From Diphasiastrum complanatum (taxonomy: Eukaryota; Streptophyta; Lycopodiopsida; Lycopodiales; Lycopodiaceae): DNA of 64,000 nt. The stretch is taken from contig MU832105.1 of NCBI GenBank assembly GCA_029204225.1, forward strand, positions 23,114-87,113, written 5' to 3'. How positions within the stretch are numbered: position 1 is the first letter of the stretch; each line of letters starts with the position of its first letter. This document shows positions 40,546-52,737 of the stretch, one piece after another. The notes under the pieces were generated by a model. The model was not told where the DNA came from and made no database searches. It saw nothing but the letters and a program-made list of their open reading frames with translations. The position numbers and the translations under genes are program-made.

Positions 40546-41040
40546 TGTCATGCCCATGAATGGTCTCGGGTAGCGTGTCCATGCTAGGGACTGGTAGACC
40601 AACAACCCGTAAGTTAATTGTGACTATGAAGGAATTGGGGTCCTTATGTGTACATGGTCATAATTAATGGTTGTAGGCCTAATCACTTGATGGTGGATTT
40701 GTATGGGTCTATCAGTGAGTCATTAGGGAACTGGATGACGTGGCCCAGATAGGTTGCAGAGGTGTCCAGTGAGGTGTCACAGTGCACTACTAGTGGTGCA
40801 TGGGCCTTGGAGGGTATAAGTATACCTATTGGGCTCTCATTAGTGTATGCTTGATAGCATGACCAGTGGCATGATGCTGCTGGTGTGATGCCTCATTCCT
40901 CTCTAAGTGATTGATCCATAGTTTGGGGGCTAGATCCGTTCGATCTAGGTTTGGTTGGGTTGGTTTGTCCACCATCAGGTCCCTTGTATTGCTTGTATTT
41001 GGCATGCTTAGAATAGGATCCTTGGATTGAGGACTTTATA
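40546..41040 (+). repeat. 5' LTR of the nested gypsy element
   Basis: 495 bp starting TGTCATGCCCATG and ending ...GGACTTTATA, so the ends are TG...TA rather than TG...CA. About 95% identical to the right LTR by eye (roughly 24 differences). Confidence 0.88.
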
Positions 41041-44000
41041 TTGGTATCAGAGCATGGTTGAAATTTTTGGACCACGGTGTGTTGGAATTTCATCTTAGCA
41101 ACAAATAGAAAAAACCAAATGCAAAATCTATTCAATAGTTAACCATTATGATTTACAACTTGGGCTAATAACTGGAAATTTTTTCGGTGATTGATAGCCC
41201 AAAGTTGTCGATGACTGGATAAACCGTTGGGCGAGCTTGTTAGCTTACACAACGTCTCAGAATAAAAAATGAACGAATTTCGTCAGTTTTTGCTTTGGAT
41301 AGGCCTCCTCGTGGGGGAGGATGCAACCCATAGAGCTGTGACTGGGCTGAATTCCTGGTGGGGGATTCCGTAAGGCTTTTTCACAATTGACGAAATGTAT
41401 ATTCGCTTTAATTAACGGTTGTGGGCAACCAAGAATTGGACAATTTTGTCCAAGAATTCTTGGATTTTCTTGGCTAGGATGCTGATTTTTTTTAACAAAA
41501 ATGTGGCACACCAAGATGGCCCCGTTGTCTAAGGAGGGGGGGAAGAATTTCTGAAGTTAACAAAAAAAAAAAAGCAGTTTTTTGCTAAATTTGAAGCTAT
41601 GGCGTTCAAGAAAAAGCCGGTTTATTATTCCCCATTTCTTAATCTGTCGCTATAAACCTTACGGTGACTGTAAAGATTGTGAAAAGGGGCAAAAGCATGT
41701 TTGTTTGAGTTGAAGTTGGAATTTTTTATAAGTTCCCGAGAACTTCATATACTTGTATTATTTTTTTTGACACTTTGATCAGGAAGTGGAGGGCCTTCGT
41801 GGCGGAAGAACCTGTGGTATAGGAAGCATGCGATTCCAAAATGAAGATCTGAAACTAGCTGGATCAGTTGACCATAGTATGGTCGTAAGTCTCTATGATG
41901 CCAAATACTATCGATCATAAAACGGGTGTTTTGTCAAAAATTTGAGATATTGGTCATGACCTCTTCTTAGGATATCTCAAATTTACAAAACCAGAAACCC
42001 AATAAGCTATTTCTGTGTGAAAGATATATTGGTGAATTTCTTAACACATTTATTAACCTGAAAATTTGTGATTCCTTGGAAGGTAATACTATTACCCATT
42101 GACCATGGACGATGTCATAGAAATGGTTAATGAAACCATTTTCTAAACTTTTTTTCTCCACTTGAATCTTCAAGAAATCCTTTTATGATTTACGGGTCAA
42201 TTCTCAAGCTTGGTAACCAAGAAGATCTTTGGTTTAGTCATCGTGTTGGGACATCATTGGTATTTGTTTACAATGATGCAACACTTCTTTTGGCTTTTGA
42301 TTTTCTCGGATCTCTTCTTAGACTCTTCTCCTGGGCAAATCTCAAATGATCTGCACCCCTTAGAAACTCGTGGTGTTTCTTGTTAAAAAGGGGGAGAAGT
42401 AGGAAGAAAAGAGAATTATCAAGGAGAAACATCGGTCTAAGATTCAAGGAGGAATCTGTTATATCAATGATGGACCTATTATATGAATCAGAAACGATAG
42501 GATATTTAGATATTACAGAAATCCTTTATGGATTATAGTTGATATCTAGTTTGAAGATTTAGAGGGAGAAAATTTAGAAGGTACTCTTGCGGTAGAAAAG
42601 TGGCTGATAACAAGTCCGATTGATTTGTGTCAGAACTTGGAATTCTATTACAAGATGGGGGTTTGTTGAAACCTGTTCCTTGCTAGATAGAGTCAACTTG
42701 ATCTTAGTTTGGACTGAGATCCGTGGGTTGATGCAAGGAAGGAAATTCATGCCGACAATATATTCTTTTGAGTAGTCTCCGGTTGAGATTTTGGATATGA
42801 AATAGCAATCTTTGAGAAATATTCTCTCTTAGAGGATAACCAAGTTACAAGATTCTTGGTTATGAAAGTGTTGTGTACAGATCAGGAGTTATCTGTAGAG
42901 ATATGCTATGTAGTGAATCTTTGTGGGATCATTAAACCTTTTGTACAAAATTTTAATCTTGTGGAAGTACAAAGTATTCCATGAACTAAGTTTATTTGCA
43001 TGCATAAACTAGTTGTTGCTACATAGGCATATTGATGAGAATTGTGTTTAAGACAATTTTTCGCTGGGTTAGTAATTTCTCATTGAGAATTGCTTATTGA
43101 CCTAGAAGTGATTTAAAATCAGATTAAATGTGGTGTTTTGGTACCACACCGAGACATTTAAATATTTTCTAAATCCGATACAACTAACCAAGTCAGGAGC
43201 ATTACTTCTGAGTTAGTTGTGGAAAATCAACAATAGTAGTCTTACTTATGGATATTATTGTTGAAAGGTATTGCTTATAAGTCACATAATTTATGAATCA
43301 TTTTGGATTCATTTACTGATGGGTGTGCATAGAATACATGAGAACTTTTGGGCCTTATCTTTTCCCGTTTGGAATAGATGGATTGCTATCCCGGAAGACT
43401 CATGAGAGTTGGATAGTTGTTTGCCAAAAGTTAGAACTTCACGTAATGAGGTTCCGATGAATCTTAAGTTATTTTAGATTAGAACTTAAGAGGAAAATCT
43501 AGACGTATTCTAGATTGGGACCCTAACTTTGGAATGACAATTTGTGTCGTGTCTAAAGTAAGGGCATTTTTTAGATTACAATCCTTATATTGGCACCGTG
43601 TGCGAGTTGTAAAAGTCTGGAACTTTCTAGATGGAAAGGACTTTGTGAACAACTCATGTGTCTTTTAAGAATTGTAATGCATTCTCATGATGTACTCTTA
43701 TGATATGGTATGGTTTCGAGAATCTGGAGAGTTGGGATTGTTGAATCTTAACTCAGATTCTAGGATATACCTAATCCATAAGAAAGGATTGTGATTGGTA
43801 GACTACCCCGGATGAATAGACAAGATAGTGGAATTTTGGTAATGACTGGCCATCTTACCAAATCGACTATGTTTATTTGGATAAAGACCAAGCAATTAGA
43901 GTATCTGTTTTGGCTTTATGAATTACCAAAGTGACATTATGAACATTCGCATTTCGGAGTTCACTGATCACTTTTGGTCGGTCGTATTTGCTAAACTAGA

Positions 44001-44911
44001 GATGACTCTGAACTTAAAGTTCTTCTAATCATTGGTTGTTGCCTATGTGAGGGTATCACGTTCTTTTATTGAGTATAGGACAAGAATCCGATGAATTATG
44101 ATTGACGAATCATAGTTCAGATTCTAGTTATACTTGATTGGTTAAAAGAAGGATTACCTACAAAATCAGAAGATCAATTAGATATCTATTCATATTTTCT
44201 CCTCGGAGAGGTAATCACCTTGATGGAGATTGGGTTATAGTAAGCATTTGGCTACCAGTTATAGCCCATACGTACTTATGTATAATTTTAAACCTATATC
44301 ACCTATTGCGATAGAGACTCGGACGTTCAAGTTTCAGGAAGTAGCGGATTTCCTACATGATATGCGAGAAATGCTATGAATTGCACGTGAGAATGTCTAG
44401 TGTACCCAAGATGGGGACCGACATTATGCAAGCCTGAAAAGATCACCGAGAGACTTCCAAGTGGGGGGTTGGGTATTTTTTGAAAATCTCAATGGATTCA
44501 AGTGTAATGCGTACTGACTAGCATTACTAATTATCCCCTAGTTATAGAGGACCGTTTAAGATCTTGAAAAAGATCGGATCTTTAGCTTACCAATTGGAAC
44601 TCCCGAAAGGATCGCAAGTGCATCCCGTATTTCACGTTAGTCGTCTCAAAAAGAGTCTATGTGAAGGAGAGCATACTAGATCTGGAGATTAGTTGGACCT
44701 GTTGGATGAATCATCGGGTGTATCTCGTCTTGAACCCAAAAGGATCTTGGATCAAAGAACTAAATGATTGAGAAATTGTATAGTTACCAAGTATCTGGTT
44801 CGATGGAAGGAATGTACAGTCGATGATGATTCCTGGTTACAGGAAGGAAGCTTAAGGAGGAATTTCCCAGTTTTAAGTTCTGAGGACAGAACTTGAATAA
44901 GGGAGGAAGAA

Positions 44912-45407
44912 TGTCATGCCCATGACTGGTCTCGGGTAGCGTTTCCACGCTAGGGACTGGTAGACCAACAACTCGTAAGTTAATTGTGACTATAAGGGAA
45001 TTGGGGCCCTTATGTGTACATGGTCATAATTAATGGCTGTAGGCCTAATCACTTGACGGTGGATTTGTATGGGTCTATCAGTGAGTCATTAAGGAACTGG
45101 ATGACGTGGCCCAAATAGGCTGCAGAGGTGTCCAGTGAGGTGTCACAGTGCACCACTAGTGGTGCATGGGCCTTGGAGGGTATAAGTATACCTATTGGGC
45201 TCTCACTAGTGTATGCTTGATAGCATGACCGGTGGCAGGATGCTACTGGTGTGATGTCTCATTCCTCTCTGAGTGATTGATCCATAGCTTGGGGGCTAGA
45301 TCCGTTCGATCTAGGTTTGGTTGGGTTGGTTTGTCCACCATCAGGTTCCCTTGTGTTGCTTGTGATTGGCATGCTTAGAATAGGATCCTTGGATTGAGGA
45401 CTTTATA
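44912..45407 (+). repeat. 3' LTR of the nested gypsy element
   Basis: About 496 bp, the same sequence as 40546-41040 with scattered, mostly transition differences. It contains GGGTATAAGTATACC, a possible TATA region. Confidence 0.88.
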
Positions 45408-46539
45408 CTTTCACTCAGATCCTTGAGAATCTAAGAAGAAAGCTAGATGACAAGAGCAAAAAAACAATTTTCATCGACATTTCTGATTGAGAATGATTTT
45501 ATTCCAAACTCATAAGACTCAAAAAGTTTACTTCAAATCTGTATCAGAATACTTAGATGATACACTCTTATTCAGTAATAATCTGAATCTGATGAAGGAT
45601 ACAAAATGCATGTTGGCCCAGGAATATAAGATGACTGACACCCAGTCCACTATTGTCTCGGAATCCAGATTCATCGAGATCAACCCAACAGACTGATCTT
45701 TATTAGTCTGCAACAATATCTCAACAACGTGCTGAAAAAGTAAGGAATGGCCAACTAAAAACCCAGTCACTTTCCTCTCAACCCTAGACTAAAGCAATCA
45801 AAGGAACAGTCTCCTAAAACTGAGGCAGAAAAGGAGGAGATGAAGCGCTACCCATTTCAATCCATCATCGACTCACTGATGTATGCAATCATCTACATGC
45901 GACCAGACCTTGCATATTCGATTAGTTACTCAGCTAGTTCCTGTCAAATCCAGGCATAACTCATTGGAAAGCGCTAACAAAGGTCATGAAGTACGTTCAA
46001 GCAATGACAACTCGCAGCATCTGCTATGGAGGCAGCCAAACTGCCAATATCCTTGAAGCCTTCACAGATGCGGATTGGGCAGGAGATGTCGACACCATAA
46101 AATCAACTTCTAGATTTGTATTTTTATACAACCAAGGCCCAATCTCATGGAACATCCAGAAGCAGACCTCGATTGCATTATCATTAACAAAATCCGAATA
46201 CGTAGCTGCCACAAATGTAACCAAAGAGGCGATCTGGCTCAGGCAACTGCTTGCAGACCTCAATCTTGCACAAACACTTCCTACAACAATCTATTGTGAC
46301 AATCAAAGCACAATAGTGCTATCTCTCAATCCGAGATTTCACTCTCGAAGCAAACATATTGAAATCAGATATCACTACCTTAGAGAGAAAGTGCACAGTA
46401 AGGAAGTAGTATTGATTTTCTGTAGAACAAATTACATGGCAGCAAATTACTTCACAAAGTCTCTATCAAAGGAGCAACATCTCAGATTTAACGTTAAATC
46501 TGAAGATCAAAGTTTTTCAGGATCCACATTAAGGGGGAG
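45408..46539 (+). pseudogene. Ty1/copia integrase end, RT fragment and RNase H (element C, 3' part)
   Basis: Resumes the integrase with TQILENLRRKLDDKSKKTIF. An RT fragment follows: YLDDTLLFSNNLNLMKD (catalytic YVDD as YLDD) and LAQEYKMTD at 45550-45645. Most of the RT before this point is deleted. After a frame change come YPFQSIIDSLMYAIIYMRPD and a 220-codon frame at 45986-46648. That frame has RNase H TDADWAGDVDTIKSTSRF, KQTSIALSLTKSEYVAAT, ATNVTKEAIWLRQLLADL, YCDNQSTIVLSLNPRFHSRS and YHYLREKVHSKEVVLIFC. A purine tract AAGGGGGAG then leads into the LTR. Confidence 0.87.
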
Positions 46540-47358
46540 TGTTGGATTTCTTATGCTCAGTCTTAAACAAATCGTTCAAGTAATGAGCATCCTGAAAAAT
46601 CCCGAAGGCCGACAACATATTTTTGGCGTTCACTTTTTTCCCTTTTGATATTTTCTGTGCCTTAGAAATCATTTTAAGACACCTTTGTCTTTTTTTGCCT
46701 TTTTCACTCCTTATCGAAAAATGCGACACACTGGCCAAGTGGCCAGAATACCTCAAAAATCATTTTGAAGGCACCTTCATCTTTTTCACCTTTTTCGCTC
46801 CTTAGCAAAAAATGCGACACACTGGCCAAGTGGCCAGAATACCTTAGAAATCATTTTTAGACACCTTCGCATTTTCTACCTTTTTCGTTTTTCGCATTTT
46901 TGGCTGACCGACTTCGCCAACTTATGAGTAACCTAAAACCAAATGGACAAACAAATATCCCAAAGGCGGTTGGCAGTTACCAACTTTTGTACATATGCAA
47001 AGACTGGCATAAATAGCCTTAAAGGCTTGTAAGATATTTTCTCTCTTGTAAATCTCTATATTAGCTAAATCAAGCTATGTAAGTGTTGATTTTTAGAATT
47101 TCTCTTTCAATCAGAGTTATCTGTAGCCAGCGTTATCACGCTCAGCAAGCTGAAGTTATTACTTCAAGCCATTGTACTCACTGTTGATATTTTATCAGAG
47201 TGCAATTCTTGTCTCACTACTGCGTCGTTCATTTGCGCATTCCGTATGATTTCTTCTACTTGAATAATTATGCTGCTAACTATTGCGTTTCCGTTCCTAC
47301 ATGCCTACGCTCTGAGCAACTGAGCCTCCGCTGCGCTCACGACCACCGTTTTGCGACA
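46540..47358 (+). repeat. 3' LTR of copia element C
   Basis: 819 bp, TGTTGGATTTC...TTTTGCGACA, bounded by a polypurine tract and by an interrupted codon series of another copia RNase H. It contains a 91-bp tandem repeat (starts near 46666, 46757 and 46848), with a perfect palindrome CTGGCCAAGTGGCCAG in two units. A TATA-like CATAAATAGCC lies near 47010. Confidence 0.85.
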
Positions 47359-47475
47359 TGTCGAACGCAAGATATGATAGCAGATATATTTACCAAAGCA
47401 TTAAGCTTGGATGCACATAGAAAGTTTTGTGTAGGACTAAGTTTAAAGGTCAAGGCATTCATGGATTCAGATTAA
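47359..47475 (+). pseudogene. Copia RNase H C-terminal tail (element D)
   Basis: Reads CRTQDMIADIFTKALSLDAH, then FCVGLSLKVKAFMDSD and a stop. It is the homologue of the element B tail (QDMVADIFTKALS, LSLKIKAFTD). Everything upstream in this element has been displaced, apparently by element C, whose LTR ends at the preceding base. Confidence 0.88.
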
Positions 47476-47482
47476 GAGGGAG

Positions 47483-48204
47483 TGTTGGATTATTCTCCTA
47501 CTAATCAACTAATCGACATTTTAATCTTCGTCCAACTTTTATTCAGACCTACAGATTTTCTTCGTGTTTTTACATAGTCTACATAACTACTCAGAAATGG
47601 CTCACAATGTCGGCATTTTCGAAATTGTCGTCTTTTGGGATTTTCTCTCACTTCGATTTTTCGCAAAATTCAGATACCTCAAATGGTGAGGAAATGACTT
47701 TGGCAAAGACCTTCGGATTTTCGCAGTCTTTGCATTTTCTTTCACTTCGGCTTTCTCGCAAAATGCCAGATATCTCAAATGTTAAGAAAATGACTTTAGC
47801 GAAAACCTTTGCGTTTTTTGCAGTCCTTGCATTTTTTGCATTTTTCGCTTGCGACAGTTTACGTTCGTTTTTGCAAAATTACAGTTTACGTTTAAATCTG
47901 CAGACAAACTGTTTACGACCAAAGCCATTGACTTGCATTAATCCATTAGCAAGTAAATTCTGAGAAGTCCTAACTGGATGGATGCCAGCACATCACAGCT
48001 GGATGACGCATTTGACGACCTAATTGCTTAGTATAAATAGCTGCCCATATTTCTACATTTAATAATGCAATGCAATACAATGCAATCAAGAGATCAACAA
48101 TGTCTTTGAAGCATAATTAGCATCTCTCTCAAGCCTGTGAGCTTGAACACTCTTGAGCATTCTAGTCAGTTCTTTAGAGTTGGTTTAGAGTTGATCTAGC
48201 TCAG
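47483..48204 (+). repeat. Copia LTR (family D), right copy
   Basis: Starts TGTTGGATTATTCTCC right after AAGAGGGAG and matches the left copy at 39234. It has 94-bp tandem units (47641 and 47735) and a TATA-like AGTATAAATAGCTGCC near 48031. It runs without an LTR end into integrase coding sequence at about 48205. Confidence 0.82.
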
Positions 48205-49176
48205 TCAAATGGTCTTGTTGAGAGAAAGAACAGAACCTTAGTCGAATTGGCAAAGTGCATGTTATCACATGCGACACTTCCAAAGTCCTTCTGGGCTGAA
48301 GCTGTTTCAACAGCAACCTATATTCAGAACAGATGTCCTACTAAAGGTCTCTCAGACAAGACACCATTCGAAGTTTGGACAGGTACCAAACCTTCTTTAT
48401 CAAACTTACGAGTTTTTAAATGTACTGCTTATGTGCGAATTCTTCATAATCTCAGGAAGAAGCTCGACTTCCAGAGCATCAAATGTATTTTCATCAACTA
48501 CACTACTTCAGATCAAGCCTACAAGTTGTTCGATCCTATCGAGTCAAAGATATTTACTAGCCAGGATGTCATCTTCATCAAAGATCAATTTATCGACCTC
48601 AAGGGAAAGCCCATGTAGCTGACTTGTCTGACTCGTCCGACATATAAAATTTCAAAGTTCCTCAGTCGACTATTCCCATCGAAGGTCCAAGCTCATTTAC
48701 TTTCGACAATCAACATATCCACGATGAATCCAAAGATGATGATGTTGCAGTTCTGCAACTACAACATGATGAAAATGATCAACTTCCTCTATTCTCCAGA
48801 AGATCATCAAGAACCAGCAGACCACCTATCAGGTATATCGACGAGTCTACAACCTACCTTGTTTACAAGTCGACGACTGTCGAAGAGGCACTCAGTCAGC
48901 CCGATTTTGATCTCTGGAAGGAAGCTATGGATAAAGAGTATTCATCTCTTATCAAGAACCAGACATGGACGATTGGCAAGATGGAGATGGAGGCTCATTC
49001 ATTGATTTTCATGGTGAAGACATATCAAGGAAGGACAAAAATGGAGGAGACATGAAAGCATTGGATGATAACTATCATTCATTGTTTGGTTACTGTTATT
49101 TTTCATAGAGTTCAAAGTTTTTGTTAGTGGAAAGCTCTCGTCAAGCGCTTTTAAATGACACTATATTTGTCTCAGT
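48205..49176 (+). pseudogene. Ty1/copia integrase C-terminus and RT N-terminus (element E)
   Basis: Reads NGLVERKNRTLVELAK, MLSHATLPKSFWAEAVSTAT, LSNLRVFKCTAYVRILHNLR and KIFTSQDVIFIKDQ in a 123-codon frame that stops at 48618. In other frames EEALSQPDFDLWKEAMDKEY (about 48880-48940) is the start of a copia RT, followed by NQTWTIGKMEMEAH. The remnant ends where a non-coding LTR element has inserted (49182). Confidence 0.85.
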
Positions 49177-49181
49177 TGGAG

Positions 49182-50398
49182 TGTAGCGCAGGCATCCCAA
49201 AGGGAGTCGGGAACCATGACTTAGCTTCCCAGCCTTCAACTCTTGCCATCCAAACCCACTTGACATACAAGCAGCCAACTCGCCAACAACGATCAGACTT
49301 AACCACCTTGAAGTTCCGGAAACTAACATTGAGATCCAACCTGGCGCCATGCCAGATTGGGGGTCCCGATGTGGGTGACTTCCCTCCAAGCAAGCCGCCT
49401 GACATACATCAAACTTGACCAACTCGAAGCTTCGTTACAAACGAGTAACATCCATTTCAAGCAAGTAGTTTGACTTACATCAGACTTAACCAACTGAAAG
49501 CTTCGTCACGAGCGCTGGAAGCCAACCTGGCACCACGCCAGACTGGACAGCCATAAACAGGTAACTTCCACCCAAGCAAGCCATCCAACTCAGCCTACAA
49601 GTTAGAGCCCGTTCCCCAAGAGCTTAACCCATTCACGTTCATGCAAGGAACACTCAGAACCACAAGCCGCGACAGATATGGAGACAACCAGTTCCTGGAC
49701 CAAATGGTCCCGACAGCATACCGCTGGCGCCACAAACCGAATGGTCCCGACGGCATACTGCTGGCGTCCAAGGATACGACCCTCAGCTATGTGCCAACTT
49801 AAAAATTTGGAAGCGGCCTTACAACTGGCGCTTTTACCGAACACTGAAACCCAGAAGGTAATCAGAGTCACTTTGAAAAAAATCCCACTTTATTGATGAA
49901 TCTAAGAAGGTTACATTTCAACTGTGTGACCGACCCTAGTCTTTGGGGCGCTAGCATGCCAAGGCGAGAGCCATGACAACATTCCAGCAAGGGAGGCTGA
50001 GACTTGGTTGGAGCTCGCCCTGAGTCGCAACCCGCACTCCCCTATAGTGTTGGTGTGATTCGGCACCCCCTCTCATACCAAGCACTCTACCCAAGCTGGT
50101 AAAGCACGTTTTTCTCTCTCTAGGATTTTTTCTTTCTAGAAAGTCATTTTCTCTCTCTAGATTTTATTGATCCCCAAGCTTCCTTTAATCATGCCTAGAT
50201 CGTGTGAGGTGATTGCACATCGATCTGAGCTCTCTGGACTCCGCTAGAACCGATCAAAGATTTTCAGCCATAGGAACTTGGCGCCAGCTGGATTCTGGTC
50301 ACAGTGGCGCCAGGAGCAGCAGGGGCGCTGCTGGCGCCGGGGACATAGCTGGCGCCGATGGCGCCGGAAGTAAAGCTTGTAAAGGTAGCTTTACAACA
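49182..50398 (-). repeat. LTR of the LARD-like element (3' LTR)
   Basis: 1,217 bp. It carries a cluster of GGCGCC palindromes at about 50279-50367 and a tip hairpin TGTAAAGGTAGCTTTACA at about 50379-50396. Long-looking open frames here recur in the other LTR and are not genes. Confidence 0.92.
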
Positions 50399-52737
50399 TC
50401 CACCCCACCTTTATAAAATCTGATGTCCTCATCAGATGTCAGATTAAAGTAAAGGTGTCTCCCAATTAAAATAACTATACATTTAAGCTACTTGGCATAG
50501 TACTCAATTTACTGGTCACTTTTTATTAGCATTGAAGCTAGCACACCACAAGTCGGAGGCTCAGCTCTTTGTACTGAAAAATTACATAACTTGAAAATAT
50601 ATCTTTGTCTGGGAAAAAGCGTAGATTTGATATCGCTTTCGTAAAACCCAAGAACCTTATTAACTGGTGACAGAGGCCTTTCTTTGAAATGTTCGCCCCT
50701 GTCGCTTCTGACTTTCGACTTTGGAACTCCTTTGAGCTCCTGATTTGTCCTTGATGCACTTTGTGTTGAGCTCCCTGAGCTCCAGATTTGATCAGTTCCG
50801 CACAGGTATCAAGGCTCCCTGAGCCAAAGGATTTATCGTTTGATTGCCCACTTTATGTTCCACTCCGTGCCTTGTTGCTTATGCACCTTGATTTCTCTCC
50901 TTGTCCCAACCTGATCTTGATACTTTTCCATCTTGGCTCTTTAAGGTAGGCAAAGATTGAGTACTCCGCAATGCACCTCTCACTTAGCTTGAAGTAGCTC
51001 TTTGAATCAGCCCAAATGTAACCATTGACCTCGTGGAAAGCCAAAGGGTCACACCAGTTTGATCCGCATCCGAACTATCTTTTCGCGTTTGTTTGAAGCA
51101 CCATGTCCGTCGTGCAAAACTTGACTTTCACAATTCCATCACTGGTCAGTTGCCTCACAATCAAAACAAGAAGTGTACATCGAGCTTGGCTTCAAGTAGC
51201 TCTCTTTGAATCAAACACATGCACCTAGAGTTTGCACTAGTCCGATCTCAACGCGAACTGTCCCTTAGCGTCCGTTCGAAATACCAAGTCTCTCATGCAA
51301 GACTCAACTTTCACAGTTCCTTCATTGGTCAGCTGCCTTACACGTAACACAACCCAGCGTACTCATATGTTTCCTCATCATTGCTGGTCCAGAGAAAGCC
51401 TATAACAAACTTTCCTTTCCACAACAAAAACTTGTCAACTTATTAGGTCCAAAGTTCGCCAGTTTCCTCATGTGAGTATGGCTAGGTCACCTTGAATTTG
51501 CCCCCGTTTTGATCAACTTTCGTTCAAAATTTGCCCCAAGAGAGAGGTGTGTGTGATAGTTCCCCTCCACTTATAAAATCAGTTGATCGGACTTAGAGTA
51601 GAGTTCTTCGGACAAAAAGCCTTTCCAACACTTTGCTTCCCATCTGCTAGGACTATGGCTCGATCCAACTTGTTGCCAATCTCTGAAGAGGATCCTAGTC
51701 TTTCCCCTTTGAGGAAAAACCTAACTGATACTGGATATCACCCATGCTCAGTGAGTTTCAGTTCCGAAGGTGGCCGTCCCAAAATGAAGACCAACTGCTC
51801 CATAGAAGATCTCCCCTGAAATTGCCCTTTCCAACTTTTGACTTCCTGCTTGCATCTAGTGGGCGTTGTCGCAAATGAAACTAATCCAAGAAACAGGCTA
51901 GCCATCCATCCTTTGCAAACATTGAGTCGTTTCGTTGCCGTTCACGTACGAGTACTTGAACTGCAAATCCACCCCACAGATTCTTTAGTCCTCTTTGTTT
52001 GATGGTATCAGCCTTCAAAAGAAAAGGTTCCTTCTCGAGCCATCAGCTCCTTGTATCACAAGCAATCATGCAAACCAGACAAAGCACGAGTACTAAGACT
52101 CACCACGAATACATACAAGTAAGACACTCAGGCAGGTTTACAAACAAGTAACAAAGACAAGGTCCCCCTTTGAGATGGTCCTGCCAACGGACCTTTGCCT
52201 GGCCGCGCCCATACAAATCGATCACAGAATCAGCCCACATAGGACACCCCTCCAACTATCCGTGCTTTCACCATTAAGCAGCACATTGCCTCAGTCACGC
52301 CCCACCACTTTTGGGTCGATAGCCCTTATAGCTAAACGATCGGCAGCTATCCCGCACCGGCAGCTAACCACCCGTGCTTTACACTCGAATTCGAACAGCA
52401 TCTTTGTATCAATGGTTAACCCGTATAGTTCGAATATGTCACCCCGCACCCAACAAGGCACAGACCGTGGTTTCACCTACCTAGGCAGCACTTTGCCTCA
52501 TCTGTCCTACATGCAGACGGCGCCAGGCCCGAACCGCGAGGACTGACCATGCTTACACCTCGAGGGCAGCACTTTGACTCATCAAGTCCCCCGTTCTGTC
52601 GACCACCCCGACCGTGGACGCACCCGTGCTTACACTGTGGGCAGCACCTTGCACAACAGTTGTCTTGATGAACCCCAAACCGTGGCCATTTCCGTGAGAT
52701 CCGCATAGCTGACCGGCCAGTCGGCTCTGATACCACA
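50399..52737 (-). other. Interior of the LARD-like element, non-coding
   Basis: No retroviral domain on either strand. The 5' side (minus orientation) contains at least four degenerate copies of a motif like GGGCAGCACTTTGCCTCATC (near 52270, 52480, 52560 and 52640). Around 50990-51370 an imperfect duplication of roughly 200 bp is visible (AGCTTGAAGTAGCTC and GGCTTCAAGTAGCTC). Confidence 0.7.

Larger units (their letters stand above)
40546..45407 (+). mobile_element. Ty3/gypsy LTR retrotransposon nested in the copia integrase
   Basis: Two direct LTRs (40546-41040 and 44912-45407) flank a 3.9-kb interior. A PBS (TGGTATCAGAGCATGG) follows the left LTR by one base and a purine tract (GGGAGGAAGA) precedes the right LTR. 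Flanking 5-mers are CTTTT and CTTTC, consistent with a target duplication carrying one change. Interrupted copia integrase codons resume on the other side. Only the 3' end of the interior is recognisable: IETRTFKFQEVADFLHDM (about 44310), [20 protein letters not shown] (about 44550), [11 protein letters not shown], and a chromodomain-like KYLVRWKE...DDSWLQE (about 44790-44850). That suggests a chromovirus. The rest is decayed. Confidence 0.85.

Noticed and set aside
46660-47840. CRISPR-like spaced repeats
   Set aside because: These are 91-95-bp tandem units within copia LTRs of a plant nuclear genome, not short repeats with unique spacers.
49141-49422. Minus-strand open frame with a near twin at 52553-52978, suggesting a duplicated gene
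   Set aside because: Both lie in the two LTRs of one element, so the duplication is the LTR pair; the peptide has no known domain.
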